From positions 23,503,077 through 23,567,076 of the forward strand of contig JALMQS010000085.1 in the NCBI GenBank assembly GCA_024734495.1: 64,000 nucleotides of DNA. Reading direction: 5' to 3'. Position 1 is the stretch's first letter; every line of letters begins with the position of its first letter. The notes under the pieces were generated by a model that worked only from the letters and a program-made list of their open reading frames with translations, had not been told where the DNA came from and searched no databases. Position numbers and translations under genes: made by a program. This DNA comes from Forficula auricularia. Lineage: Eukaryota; Arthropoda; Insecta; Dermaptera; Forficulidae. Shown one piece after another: positions 34,769 through 46,850 of this stretch.

Positions 34769-35485
34769 ATTTTTAACTTTACCATACAGGGTATGGACAA
34801 GTATTGTAATCGTGCATGAAAAAAGTGTTTTTTTTGCTTCTTTTTTTTGAAATTTCTCAAAAACGGCTGAAACTATTTTGATTTAAAAAATTGGGCGAAA
34901 CCATGGCATTTCGGTCCACAAAAAAGCTCTAATAAGTGAACATCGAAAACATTATATTTTTCAGGAAATAATCATTGTTTTGTCAAAATGTTAAGTCTGT
35001 TTGTGCGTTACCAAATTTTTTGTGGACGAGCTAGCTCAAAAACTAGTGGGAATATCAAAACAAAATTTCCACGTAGTTTTGGTGCATTGAGATTAAGAGC
35101 TGATTAGATTTTGGTGCATATCGACCCAAAATTAAGGGGTGGAAGTGGGGGGGGGGGGATTTAAATTAAAAATCTAGGCCATTTGAGCAAACACAACCAA
35201 ATTTTATATACATAGTCAGTGGACCCTCATAAGTCTAAAAATCCAAAAACTAACCGCCCAAAATGGGGGGGGGGGGTCAAAAAATGAAAATCTTGGCCAT
35301 TTACCAAATTCAACCAAATTTTGTATACATAATCAGTGGGAGCCCAGAAGTCTAAAAATGCAAAAACAAACCCCCTCCCTACATGATTATAAATGATTTT
35401 ATTAAATATTAAATATAAGTGAGGGGCCAGGTTGTATGGTAAAGTCAAGTGGATGGCCATATCAAAACACGTCAGCTTATTTTTA
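34769..35485. repeat. Interspersed C-run element, copy 4 (inverted)
   Basis: Ends TTTACCATACAGGGTATGG and ACGTCAGCTTATTTTTA; related to 32062-32905. Confidence 0.7.
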
Positions 35486-35700
35486 TAAAGGAACTACATT
35501 TAGAAAAACAGCTAAATTTAATAATCAAAAAAAGGATGTTTTTTCTGTTTCCACTAAAAATAAAAACCTCTCTATCTCGGTAACTTAACGTCTGTTTGAA
35601 AGTACATAATTTCATTTGACGTCAGATGGCTGGTCACCAGATCAGAATGCGTCTTAACTGGCCTTAACCCGTTCATTCCGTGGAGTCTCCATCATATAAT

Positions 35701-35745
35701 TTTTTTTGGCTTTTTGGCCATGGTAGCCATAAGCCATTTATATAT
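35701..35745 (-). mobile_element. 5'-truncated SINE tail
   Basis: GGCTTTTTGGCCATGGTAGC is the tail of the SINE at 31822-32010. Flanked by ATATAATT-like words on both sides. It sits 70 bases upstream of the exon 3 splice acceptor. Confidence 0.65.
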
Positions 35746-35811
35746 TTATTATATAATTATAAATGCTTTCTAATGTAATAATGCATGTTTTTGAATTTGA
35801 TTGTTGCACAG

Positions 35812-36005
35812 GTGATTGTTCGGTGTGCCGCGAGTGTAAGCCAACGAAAGCGGCTCATTGGCCGCGCTGTTGCCAAGTGGCCGGCCGATGCTGCAGCCAA
35901 GTCGCCACAGCCTGCTTAAATTGCAACGTAACCAGTCTAAGTCGCTTCTGTAATAAAGCATTTAAGAGATGTTTCACTCCTGAGGAAGCTTCGCAGAAAA
36001 ATTAA
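35812..36005 (+). CDS. Secreted cysteine-rich protein, exon 3 (C-terminus)
   Basis: Acceptor TTGATTGTTGCACAG precedes an exon that completes a glycine codon (phase 1) and encodes 63 residues and a stop. Eleven cysteines: DCSVCREC, PRCCQVAGRCCSQ, TACLNCN, RFCNKAF and RCF, followed by an acidic/polar end FTPEEASQKN. The exon is about 50% GC in a roughly 25-30% GC setting. The earlier ATG at 35763 lies in intron-like sequence and is probably not used. With exons 1 and 2 it forms a 154-residue precursor with 14 cysteines after the signal peptide. I cannot match the cysteine spacing to a named family. Confidence 0.65.
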
Positions 36006-36051
36006 TTCATTAAAAAAAACATTTACTCAAAAATAACACATGAAAGGTTTT

Positions 36052-36125
36052 TGCCGAGAGTAGCATGTTTGTTTAATTTTTATGGAATAAATCAAAAAGT
36101 GTGTCTTCTGCTTGATGTAAATAAG
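36052..36125 (+). repeat. PLE-type terminal fragment in the 3' UTR
   Basis: TTTTTGCCGAGAGTAGCA and CTTCTGCTTGATGTAAATAA match the ends of the element at 44757-44860, leaving a shortened middle. It contains the nearest polyadenylation signal of the gene. Confidence 0.55.
36086..36091 (+). terminator. Candidate polyadenylation signal AATAAA
   Basis: AATAAA 81 bases after the stop of exon 3, the first one downstream; lies within transposon-derived sequence. Confidence 0.5.
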
Positions 36126-36434
36126 CATAGGCTATATAGAGTGTGTTTATCTTTTCGCTGAACATACTGTTATCGTGTTATCCAATGTTCATGTTTAAAA
36201 TGAACATAGAGAAACCATTTCAGCGAAAAAGTAAATTACAATATATTGTCCTTTAATGGGAAAGCCAAATATTCTTAAGGAGTAGTGCTGTTGCATTTCT
36301 AGGCAGTGCAGGATTTACGTATAAGCTACACAAGGTATAGCTTAGGGCCTCCTCCCCCCCCCCCAAAAAAAAAAAAAATTGTCCGAATGAGCAATTGTCA
36401 TATAATACTTAGATATATTGCAACATTATTTGTC

Positions 36435-36669
36435 CAGGGCCGGATTTAAGCACTGGCTACGCAGGTTCACCGCACCACAAAGGGTCTACTTTTTTAAAAA
36501 TATATTTAACAAGGTTTCAATAAAGAGTCAAGCACGTTTATTTCTAAGTTTTTTAAATGGATAATTGCTGAAAATGCGGTTTTTTGGTTTAATTAAAAAA
36601 ATATTTTCCCAGGTAGGGCCCGCGCCACAGGTTCAGCCTAGGGGCCCAGAGATCCTAAATCCGGCCCTG
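36435..36669. mobile_element. hAT-type MITE (CAGGGCCGGATTTA ends)
   Basis: Exact 15-bp terminal inverted repeats starting CAGGGCCGGATTTA; interior without gene. Flanking 8-mers do not match well. A second hAT-like end (CAGTGCAGGATTTACG) lies just left, at 36304. Confidence 0.7.
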
Positions 36670-37189
36670 TTTATAGGGAAGATAAAGAAACACCCTACCC
36701 TCTATTCCCCTTTAGGCTTTTCCACTCAATTCCAATGGATGCACAGACATGATGTCTAAAAGGGGTTGTGCTCTTCAAAAAAAAAACCATGCCTCATATT
36801 GCTTAACTTCGGTGATCCATCGCGTTTTGATCATTTAAGAGCGAAAAGATAAACACAACGTATTTAATATACATAATGTAAATATTGTGTTAATTTGTAC
36901 ACTACACATATTAGTATTATCAAGGTAAAACCTTCAAAACAATAAAATTCAAATTAATAAAATATTTACCAATTTACATGTGTATCTTTTTATATACACA
37001 TAAAAACAAAATTTAATTACTAGTCTCATTATTCCTTTATCCTATTAAAGATATTTTCAGAAAGTGGAATTTGATGGAGACAGTCCAAATTCTTCTTTAT
37101 GGAATTTGTTATTTTATCTATCCTGAGCTCCATCAAAAATCCATTGCTATCTATAAGTAACTACTTTTTAATATTCTAAAGATATTGAA

Positions 37190-37320
37190 GGAGACAATAA
37201 AAGAGTGTGTCTTCTGCTGGAATTATAAATTTTATTTATTTATAACGAGACTATAGTTTCGAGGGCTTTGCCCTTATGCAGAAGATATACTCTTTTATTG
37301 TCTCCTTCAATATATAAAAA
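37190..37320. repeat. Inverted repeat with hammerhead relic
   Basis: ATTGAAGGAGACAATAAAAG at the left and its complement at the right. Minus-strand GGGC-AAA-GCCC, GAAAC, TATA, GTC is preserved but the core reads CTGCATAA, so it should be inactive. Confidence 0.55.
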
Positions 37321-37621
37321 TTCTTCTTCCCTTGGCACAAAAACTTTCAATTTAATTCTAAAGATAATTCTTTTAAATTTTATTTTAAACCCCCATTCGC
37401 CAGCTCTTATAGTCAAACAAGTAGCGAACTTATTTTAAATTTAACATTTACTTTAAAATTTTTTATGACATTACTCTATAATCTATGACTAGTAAAAAAA
37501 TATCAAAAGATTTTTAATTCATTTTAAGTATTTAAAATATATATTGTTTTATTGTTAATGTATTACATATATATATATATATTTTATTGTTAATGTATTA
37601 CATTATATATATCTGTTTAGT

Positions 37622-37753
37622 CACATTAAGCTGAAGACGCACTCTTTAATAGGAGATGAGGTGCCAATTCCAAAGGAATTGGAGAGCCGAAGGAAATATC
37701 CCATTTCGATGATCAGCCAAATTCTTCCTTATTCTTGTCAAGTGTTCAAGTGA
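37622..37753 (+). CDS. Exon-like open stretch, unknown
   Basis: A GC-richer island after a good acceptor (ATATATATCTGTTTAG, ending at 37620) with 43 codons and a TGA: HIKLKTHSLIGDEVPIPKEL followed by ESRRKYPISMISQILPYSCQ and VFK. Composition looks coding, unlike neighbours. The frame would need a preceding exon contributing two bases of a codon. It might be a terminal exon of another gene or a chance island. I do not recognise the sequence. Confidence 0.3.
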   Translation, partial: HIKLKTHSLIGDEVPIPKELESRRKYPISMISQILPYSCQVFK

Positions 37754-38750
37754 CATTGAAAGTGAAAGTACGATATTGCATTTATTCATCAAGTTGAAGG
37801 ACATATAAGAAAATTAATTTTATATTTTAGAAAATATATATATATATACTGACCTATATTGTTAATTCCTTTTATTTTAATTTATTAATATCATTATAAG
37901 AATAAATATATACTTATGTATTTAATTATCCTTATGTTCCCAAGATATTAACGAATTAATATGATAAAACATATTATTATATCAATATAAATAAATACTT
38001 AGTCTATTAAATAGAAATATAATATGTAAAATGCGAATATATGATTAATTATTATTTGATGAACGCATATGAGAACTAGATTTTGTGATTTTTGGAGAAA
38101 TAATTATAATTAATTTTAGAATATAAGAAGTAAAATAAACTCATAAAATAATTAAATACATTTGTAAATCTATAAATAAGAAATGAAATACACTAATAGA
38201 TTACTGGCTGTTCATATTTTCAAGTGTTTATAATTCTGTCTTCATGTCAGAAGTCAACGTTACGTTTCATTTAGAATTTTCAACTTTTTTATAATTGATA
38301 TTTTTCATGATTTTACGCTTTTTAAAATTTTTCCAAAGACTCGAGCTAACTTGTTTGATTTGATTATCTTATCAGAAATTAGTTATATTTCATATATTTA
38401 TTAAAACTTATTATTAAAAACCTCGTTATTTTGACAATTAGATATTTATTAACAAGCTAACACAAATAAAAATATGAAACACTAATACTTATGTTATGCG
38501 AAAATTGTGGTGCAGTTGTGATTTACCAATGCCTTTTTATATACTCAATATGTATAAATATTCGTTGAAAAAATATTGATTCCATTAAAATTAATTTGGC
38601 TTCGACAACGAATGAATAGGTTGTTTTCATTAACAAGCCTTAGAATTTACCTCTCAATATTGTTAGAGTTCGTGGCTGTGATGAAACTGTATTAGATGAA
38701 GGAGGAGGTATTAGCCAAAGATGGAATCACTGAGGTTCAATAAAACACCT
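37754..38750. other. AT-rich sequence, no gene seen
   Basis: TA microsatellites near 37830 and long AT-rich tracts; nothing assignable. Confidence 0.5.
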
Positions 38751-38754
38751 TTAA

Positions 38755-38805
38755 TAAAACGTTTCGGCCTGAATTTATTTGGCCATCTTCAGTTAATTAG
38801 AAGTT
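38755..38805 (-). ncRNA. Hammerhead ribozyme motif
   Basis: Core CTGAAGA, 4-bp stem II GGCC/GGCC, GAAAC followed by GTT; stem I TAA/TTA of three pairs. Confidence 0.55.
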
Positions 38806-38926
38806 ATACACAAAATGCGGTACACATATGTGATCGAACCAAACCTTGTCAAAAATAAAAATTTTAGCCTCATGTAAATTTATAACGTGCCTGGACCCAA
38901 AAGTTGAACTTCTCAATGTTCTATTA

Positions 38927-39118
38927 GGCCCGGTTGTATGTCGCAAAGTAAATACTTTTTACCACTAACCAAGGTAGATGGTAAATGGAGCCACTGGGAT
39001 GGCCAATCAGATGACAGCCACTGAATGTGCCTGTCATCAGATTGGCCATCCCAATGTCCATTTATCATCTACCTTGGTTAGTGGTAAAAGCATTTACTTT
39101 GCGACATACAACAGGGCC
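38927..39118. mobile_element. PIF/Harbinger-type palindromic MITE
   Basis: Almost perfect palindrome of 192 bp starting GGCCCGGTTGTATGTCGC, flanked by TTA on both sides (3-bp duplication). Confidence 0.75.
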
Positions 39119-39121
39119 TTA

Positions 39122-39879
39122 AGTGTATTCACGCAATTTATTTTATTTTTTCTTAAAAAAAGTTCATTAATAATTTATGAATCCATGAATTATTAATCAA
39201 CTTTTTGGTTTTAGTATTCAGTGGACTCTATCTGGAAGTAAAATTAAGCGAGACGAAAAAATAAATTAAATCTCAAGTCGAATCCATAAGACAAATATAT
39301 AATCCTGCACATTTGGTTTAGAAAATAGGAAAAATATGTTGCTAATAAAGAATTACGAGTCGAGGTAAAACTTTGATCCTGAACCATTGGCAAGGCAAAC
39401 AGGAAAGTGAAGACCTCGAAATGATGTGAAGAATATTGAAAATTTAATGAGTTTATATAAATAATAAATAGGATTAAAAAAAGACAACAAAATGAAAGAA
39501 TCTGAAGAAGATAGAATATGGGATTATATTTTAAGAGATGGAAAAGTGAATATACTGGAGTATTTTTCCCAGATAATCAAGAATACGCAAGTGAATGAGT
39601 TGACTGGAGGCAGGTGATTGCATCAAACAAGTTTTAAGACTCTATAGTGATTAAGATATGATCCAGTCCAGCCTATTGTTGCCTTTTTTTGGTGTATTAG
39701 ATTTTTAATTATTTTGGTTTCAAGTTGGCTCTTCTAGTTACATGTCTAAAGCAATGGTCTTTGAGCTCAAATCAATCGTGAACCCGCCTAAATCATTTAG
39801 AAATTTTAACGGGCCCTTAAGGTAGTTGTTTCGCGACAATACTAACAAAAAGTTAATGCTAGAGTATATAGAACAGACA
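39122..39879. other. AT-rich sequence, no gene seen
   Basis: Patch 39240-39600 resembles decayed coding sequence of a retrotransposon but with no continuous frame. Confidence 0.4.
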
Positions 39880-40706
39880 ATAAGGATTCATAATTCATAA
39901 GCCCAAAACTTTTTGCTATTTTGCTGTTATGTACCGATTCTAGCCAATCCCGTGCTCGTTTGACAAATCTGGCATCATTGTAAGAGATTGAATATTTTTA
40001 TATTAAAATGACAGATAAAATACATTTTAAAAGTTAAAAAATTTCTATAAAAATCGTTTTATTTTTTAACAAATGTAATCAACGCCTACGTTACACCTTA
40101 TGAAAATTATAATTGTGAAAAAATCTAGCGTATGGTTTATACAACTTTCGCTGGTTAAATAAATGCGCTGTTGCCAAATTGTTTTTAGTGTAAATTTTTC
40201 ATTATACATTAATTATTCGTTATTATCTCAGAAACTGTGTTGTAACTATGAATTAAAATTGTCTTAAAATGTATTGGTTATTGTTTAATATTAGTTTAGT
40301 TTTTTTATAAAAATGGTAAGAAGAGTTTCTTAATTATAGTTAAATATGTATGTAAATTTTCCGATATCCCGTATAGTTCAATGTATAAGTCTGAAAAACA
40401 ATTTTTGAAATTTTATATCTCCAGAACTATATTGTTCATAAATTTCATTTTGCCACCAATCGATGCAGAAGTATTTAAATTATTATTTGTCTAAATTTTA
40501 AAAAAATCCTAAGAAAACCCATTTGGCGGAATAACTAACTAAATATAATTATTTAGATTATTTTAAAATAAAGAAGAACAATTTTAATTTAGTAATAGGC
40601 AAGTAGTTTTTGAATTAATTGAAAAGTTTTGAGTGAAGGAACATCAAATTTTCAATATCCATACGATATTGACTCCATGAAAAACAACATTTATAATTAA
40701 AAAAGT

Positions 40707-40741
40707 CTGATGATGAAGACCAAGTCTTCGAAACTATAGTC
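40707..40741 (+). ncRNA. Hammerhead ribozyme motif (core consensus)
   Basis: CTGATGA, stem II GAAGAC-CAA-GTCTTC, GAAAC, loop TATA, GTC. Stem I in this copy is mismatched at the first pair, so activity is uncertain. Confidence 0.55.
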
Positions 40742-41661
40742 TCAAACAAATAAATAATATATATATGTGTGTATGTTTATTTGCATCAAGCAGAGGACAA
40801 CCTCTTTGTTTCTCTTTGTGTACTTTTTGAATATTTTCGAGACAACCACTGGTCTATCAGAAATTATTCTGTAATATGTAATGAATTGTTCTATATATAA
40901 AAGGAAGAAATAGGAGAATGAAATAGACAAAATAAATTAGGTTTAATTAAAAAACAAATATATATATGACAAGTGTTTTTTATTTGCACATAAAGATTTT
41001 TTAAATTCATCTCTAATTATATTATAATATTCTATGTAACAAACAGATCATAATATTAAAAGTATAATGATTGGATTGTGTGGAGAATATCAATTTTTTT
41101 GCTTTAATTTCAAGAGACATGATGAAATTTAAGGAAAGGGGTTCAAAATGTGGGAGGGGGAGACATCAAAAATGGATATTGATATTATTAATATTTTCTT
41201 TGCCAATAGATTTCTACAAAATACTTTTTAACATCTAATAATTGAGAAATTGAGTATTTGTCATTTATATATTGGAGGGTGGCTCAAGAAAAGAAGGTTT
41301 TCTCATTCTCGGAGAGAATCGTAGCGAACAGATTCACCAACAACTTTATTTTTCCATGGGAACATAAAACAATTATTACAAACAAATTTGCACATAGAAA
41401 CATTCAAACATTCATACAAATTTTCACACATTCTTGACATTTAAGATGCGACGCTCTAGATAGTAGAAAAATTCTTCAAGATATTCAGAATTCCTAATGA
41501 CAATCAAAGGGATATTTTTGGCACAGATTTGTGACGGGATGAATCTGGATCTTTTTTTTTACATAATCATTAAATAGTAACATAATAAATAAAATCATTT
41601 TTACAAAAATGAACTGAAAATGAATTATATTTAGCTTCAATTATAGATAGATATTTGTTCT

Positions 41662-41789
41662 GGAGGGGTGAACCGCGACCTAAAATCGTGTACACCTACT
41701 TCCACTTTTATTTCCAAGTAGAAGACAATAGATTATCTAATGAATTCCAAAGAAGTGTACACCTAATTCCAATCGCGGTTCACCCCTTG
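41662..41789. mobile_element. hAT-type MITE, copy 2
   Basis: 128 bp, flanked by an exact 8-bp duplication TTTGTTCT (41654-41661 and 41790-41797). Confidence 0.8.
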
Positions 41790-43519
41790 TTTGTTCTTTA
41801 TTCAATTTGAACAAATTGAGAAAATTAGTATGATTATATCAAGTTTTTTTCATTTAACGTCACAATTTAAAAAAAAATGTCATTCTAATATTTAGAGCGT
41901 CTAAAAATTAACATATTTCCAAACAATCTATATTGAAAATTGTATTTATTTATTTTGTTTTATATTGGTTCAGATGATCGATGTCAATGTATAGCAAAAA
42001 AAATCTCATTTCTATTTTAAAAAACGGATATATAGAGAAACTCACATTTGTAACAAAAAATATATATAAGTTTTGTATTTTATATATGAAAGGTTTTACC
42101 AATGGAAATATGGACATTATATATAAATATATATTTGATGCATCACAATATCTCGCATTAGCGCGGTAAAGGTAAATAATAAAAAATAATAATAATAATA
42201 ATAAATATACAAAAAAAGCAAGAAAAATAATACTTAAATATTCTGTAAAAAAGATAAAATACTATTTTTTTTAAGAACAAGTGACTAGCTTGGGCGGTCA
42301 TATGTGTGAGTGTTTCCAGAAATTATGAAATTATTATGAAATGTGTAAATATAATACATTTATATTTTATTAAATATTTACAATGCTCAAGTGCTTTGCA
42401 CAAAAGCCTTTTGTAACATCACAGGACATTTCCCTTTCAAGCCCAGGCAATAAATACTTAAGTATAAGTTCAATTTTTATAGATTTTTACCAAGCTCACA
42501 AGTATTACATATTTGAATTAAAATACTTTGTTATTTATACATTAAAGCTTTGATGAGTAGATAAATGATTAACAAGTTATTTCATTTTAGTTCATTCATG
42601 ATTTAAATAGAATATTAAGTAAAATCTGTATTAAGTATTAACGTCGTCATTCTCGTGTGGTTAGAAAGAATTCATTAAGAATAATAGATGAGAAGTGATA
42701 TAAAAATAAATGAAATAATTTCCTAAAATAATATTATTCTATTTTTTGATGTTTATTAATATTTAAAATCATGAACGAGGATAATAGAAAAAGAAAGGTT
42801 GAATCAATGGCGTTAGTAGGAATTTTGGACCCGGGGCAAATTTTAATGGTTGACCCATCTAGCAGAAAAATTAATTTAAGCTTGCCATAAAAAAGGTGAT
42901 TTAGAGTAGTCGATTTTGTAAAATTTTAAAGATATTTATATCTTTTAGTCTGATTTCATACCACTAACGATTTGCTTATAAGTGAAAATATTGAGTGAAC
43001 AAATGGTTTTGTAAATTTAAACATAGAAAATTATAGAGAAACGAGATCGATTACAATACTTTAGCTATATGTTTCGCATTGGATAAAGTAAAAATTGGAT
43101 AAATTTGTTTTTAATGAAATCACATTAAAAGGACTAATTCTAGTAGTTTTACTTAATGGATATGAAGATCTGGATCTATTTAGAGATCTTGAAGAGCAAG
43201 ATCTGAACTATTTAGGCATCCTGGATCCAGAACATTGAATTATTTGAATCGTTTACAAACGATTCCTGAGTCCCAACATCGAATATATACCGATAGTGGA
43301 CCGTTTCAAGTAATATTATAGAATCGAAAAGAATTTTGTCTATAACTTAGTTTATAAGTTTAAGGCTTATAGGATAAACATGATTAGTTTTTTTCTAAAG
43401 TAAAATAGACTAGGTATCATGGGCGCCGACAGTATTATTTTTGTGCACCCAGAAATATGGACATGAATAATGATTTTCATCTATTTTTCAAAAAAAATAA
43501 TTTTTTTTTACACTATTAA

Positions 43520-43894
43520 ATTATAATTCAGAAGACAAAATGCCTATCTATCTCTAAAACAAACCAAGTGTGAAATATAACTAGGAGATACCATATTAGA
43601 ACAAGTCTCCAAATTCAGCTATTTAGGAGTAGAAATATCGATAGGAATTTGAGAGAAGTCAAAAGTCAAGTGACTAAAGGAGCCAGAATATCTAGCTGTT
43701 TGAACAATTTAATATGGCGAAACAGATTTATGTTAGCAGGAGAGCAAAGTTCGCATTTATAAGACCAGCGTGCGCCCAGTGTTGACATATGCTGCAGAGA
43801 CAAGGGCAGATACAATTTCCACCCAACAACTTCTCCGAACAACCGAGATGAGGATAATTAGAACCATACAGGGGAAAAACTAAGAGCTGAGTCC
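43520..43894 (+). pseudogene. RTE-like RT fragment, cut by the gap
   Basis: Same sequence as 52400-52776: LNNLIWRNRFMLA, RIYKTSVRPVLTYA and TTEMRIIRTIQGK. One extra G at about 43740 relative to copy B breaks the frame. Confidence 0.7.
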
Positions 43895-43994
43895 NNNNNN
43901 NNNNNNNNNNNNNNNNNNNNNNNNNNNNNNNNNNNNNNNNNNNNNNNNNNNNNNNNNNNNNNNNNNNNNNNNNNNNNNNNNNNNNNNNNNNNNN
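43895..43994. other. Assembly gap, 100 N
   Basis: Exactly 100 N. Both sides of the gap are ends of the same duplicated sequence. Confidence 0.95.
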
Positions 43995-44756
43995 ATAAGG
44001 ATTCATAATTCATAAGCCCAAAACTTTTTGCTATTTATGTTATGTACCGATTCTAGCCAATCCCGTGCTCGTTTGACAAATCTGGCACCATTGTAAGAGA
44101 TTGAATATTTTTATATTAAAATGACAGATAAAATACATTTTAAAAGTTAAAAAATTTCTATAAAAATCGTTTTATTTTTTAACAAATGTAATCAACGCCT
44201 ACGTTACACCTTATGAAAATTATAATTGTGAAAAAATCTAGCGTATGGTTTATACAACTTTCGCTAGTTAAATAAATGCGCTGTTGCCAAATTGTTTTTA
44301 GTGTAAATTTTTCATTATACATTAATTATTCGTTATTATCTCAGAAACTGTGTTGTAACTATGAATCAAAATTGTCTTAAAATGTATTGGTTATTGTTTA
44401 ATGTTGGTTTAGTTTTTTTATAAAAATGGTAAGAAGGGTTTCTTAATTATAGTTAAATATGTATGTAAATTTTCCGATATCCCGTATAGTTCCATGTATA
44501 AGTCTGAAAAACTATTTTTGAAATTTAATATCTCCGGAACTATATTGTTCATAAATTTCATTTTGCCACCAATCGATGTAGAAGTATTTAAATTATTATT
44601 TGTCTAAATTTCAAAAAAATCCTAAGAAAACCCATTTGGCGGAACAACTAGCTAAATATAATTATTTAGATTATTTTAAAATAAAAAACAATTTTAATAT
44701 TTAAATTAGATTTAGTAATAGGCAAGTAGTTTTTGAATTAATTGAAAAGTTTTTGT

Positions 44757-44872
44757 TTTGCCGAGAGTAGCAGAGTTGTTGATTCACAAAGAGAAACAAA
44801 GAGGTTGTCCTCTGCTTGATGCAAATAAACATACACACATATATAACGAGATGATATATCTGTATATATATA
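44757..44872 (-). mobile_element. PLE-type terminal element, left part
   Basis: TTTTGCCGAGAGTAGCAGAG through CTTGATGCAAATAAACATAC to CTGTATATATATA. The undivided version is at 61750-62050 (minus), showing that the LINE interrupts this element. Confidence 0.65.
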
Positions 44873-45032
44873 ACAAAATTAGAACATTTTACAAAGTATT
44901 AAAATCATAATTTTTTCAAAAATTCTCAAATCACATACATATTTATTAAAAATTCACATTTATAGTACATGCCCGAACGGGGCTTCAGTACTTTCTTTTA
45001 CTATGTTTAAAACAGATAATTTTTGATTTTAT

Positions 45033-46480
45033 TTAATGGTTTTGTTCTTCTCCCTTCTTTCTTCTCTTTTCTATCCCGTCTTCTTCTTCCTTCATCCGTC
45101 CTATTACGTCATCTTCCATCCTTCCCTCCCTCAGTGGCTCCACCATGCTCTTCCACAGCTTCTCGGTCCTCTCCTCTTCTCCCTTCTGTACTGTTGCCTC
45201 TTCCTCTCTTGTTCCTTTGTTGTAAATATTTCCGCATCTGGCCCTTGTCCAGATGCGCCTCTTCCACTCGCTTATGTTTGGTCTCTCCAGATACTCCTCT
45301 TTTCCAACATTTATCTTTATTTCCTTATAGTAAGGGAAGTACTTGGATTTCTCTATTTTTTCCAGGTCCAATTGTATTTTTTGTTCTGCTCCCTTTATTA
45401 TGCCGTCTTCTATTTTCTTTATTAATTCAGTTTCTTCTTCATTTAGCAATTCGTGAACTATTGTGGGCTCTCCCCAGCCATTCCACCTTTTTCTAAAACT
45501 GTTTCCCCATCTTGTTTCATTTTTATTTCCGATTCCTCTAATTATTTCCCTCAGACATATCTTCGGCCATCTGTCATCCTCCATTTCTTTGACCTTTAGC
45601 ATATATTTCATCAATCTTTTAGCCTGGTAGACATATAGGTTTGATCTCCCCGTTTCTCCTCTCCATATATAATCCGGAGTGTTTCTGTCTATCCCCATTA
45701 TTAGCTTGATATATTCCCCTTGTGTTTTTTCCACTTCTATTTTATCTTCCCAACCCCATAGTTCCACTCCATACATTAAGATTGATTTTATTAGGGACTC
45801 GAAAAGGTAGAATTTCTTTGCGAATGAAGCCATTCTTGTTCTTTTTATTATACTCCATGTGGTGTATATAATTCTTTTTGCTTTTGCTTTTTGTTCTTTT
45901 ATATGTTCATTGTGATTGTTTCTTGAATTTATTCTATATCCCAAGTATTTGATATTTTCGACTTCTTCGATTTTTTCTTTTTCCATTAACCAGTTTCTTT
46001 TCTTCCCCCTCCTCCCCCTCTTCCTAAAACAAATTATTTTTGACTTTTTACAATTGATTTCCAGATCGTTCTTTTTTGTGTATTTTACTAAATTTATTAT
46101 CATCTCTCTCAATCCCTCTTCTGTATCGGATACTACTGCTACGTCATCAGCATATTTCAGACAGTATATCTTTTTATTCCCGATTACCGTCCCTCCTAAG
46201 TTTCTTTCCGTCCATTCTTTCTCCATGTCATTTATATACATGTTGAATAGAACTGGACTCATCGGGCATCCCTGCCTCACCCCTCTCGATGTCCAGAATT
46301 TATTTCCTTCTTCATTTCCTTTTAATATTTCATTCGATGTTTCTTCATATACTGCTTTTATATACCTTAGCATTCTTCCTTGTACTCCGTATTTTTTTAT
46401 TTTTTCTATTAGTTTCCTCCTGTTGACCTTATCAAATGCCGCTTTCAAGTCCAAAAACAGTACAAAAAGCCTTCCTTTTT
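45033..46480 (-). CDS. LINE ORF2 part 3: RT palm, thumb and C-terminus
   Basis: Continues ORF2 after the second frameshift. Visible: VLFLDLKAAFDKVNRR (RT motif A with the catalytic aspartate), RGVRQGCPMSPVLFNMYIND (motif B), LKYADDVAVVSD (motif C, YADD), then LGYRINSRNNHNEHI and a long lysine/glutamate-rich C-terminal region without an obvious RNase H or CCHC knuckle. The protein ends EEQNH. Apart from the homopolymer shift no stop is present in about 480 codons, so the element is young. Confidence 0.85.
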
Positions 46481-46481
46481 T

Positions 46482-46850
46482 GTTTTTTTAATTTGTTTTC
46501 AATTAGAGTGTTCAATACAAATAGGTTGTCCCTAGTTCCTCTTCCCTGTCTAAATCCAGATTGACTTTCCTTTATGATCTTTTTTTTCTCTAGCCATACC
46601 TGTAATCTCCTTGTCATTATTGATGACATCAATTTGTAGGCACTATTAAGAAGTGAAATCCCTCTATAGTTGGCTGGATTTTCCTTGACGCCCGACTTAT
46701 ATATTGGGAAAATCCTTGCTTTCCTCCACTTATCAGGTATTTTGCCCTCTTTCCAGACAGCGTTCAATACTCCTAGTAGTTCGTTTTTCATTTCTTCAGG
46801 TAACTCTTTGTAAAATTCATTTATGACTGTGTCAGAGCCTGGTGCCTTCT
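46482..46850 (-). CDS. LINE ORF2 part 2: RT fingers
   Basis: Begins KKAPGSDTVINEF after the T9 homopolymer (46850-46858), passing through PANYRGISLLNSAYKLM and SGFRQGRGTRDNLFVLN (RT motifs 1-2a). A second frame change occurs in the T6/T7 homopolymers at 46476-46489, after which motif A continues in another frame. Without the two shifts ORF2 would be one protein of about 1,100 residues. Confidence 0.8.

Larger units (their letters stand above)
27528..35811 (+). other. Intron 2 of the cysteine-rich gene (inferred)
   Basis: About 8.3 kb, donor GTGAAG, acceptor TTGATTGTTGCACAG. Transposons inside are listed separately. Stretches 29515-30150, 31200-31820, 32906-33280 and 33620-34768 are AT-rich with no assignable element, except that 33800-34080 resembles a decayed retrotransposon C-terminus (a plus-strand KKLEDGMIKG-like word related to the ORF2 tail at 45400). 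Confidence 0.5.
39880..43894 (+). repeat. Duplicated locus, copy A (ends at the gap)
   Basis: Runs from ATAAGGATTCATAATTCATA to GCTGAGTCC directly before the N-gap. The same sequence starts directly after the gap at 43995 and ends at 52776, with about 1-2% differences. Copy A lacks the 4.7-kb block 44758-49476. Contents: hammerhead at 40707, hAT MITE at 41662, RT fragment at 43520. A 62-codon frame at 41981 is conserved in both copies but has no coding character. Confidence 0.9.

Noticed and set aside
35763..35811. In-frame ATG upstream of exon 3 as a gene start
   Set aside because: The stretch is AT-rich, ends in a strong splice acceptor and lacks a signal peptide, while exons 1 and 2 join in phase.
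41981..42169. 62-codon frame conserved in both copies (also 50859-51047)
   Set aside because: Conservation follows from the duplicated assembly; AT-rich codons only.
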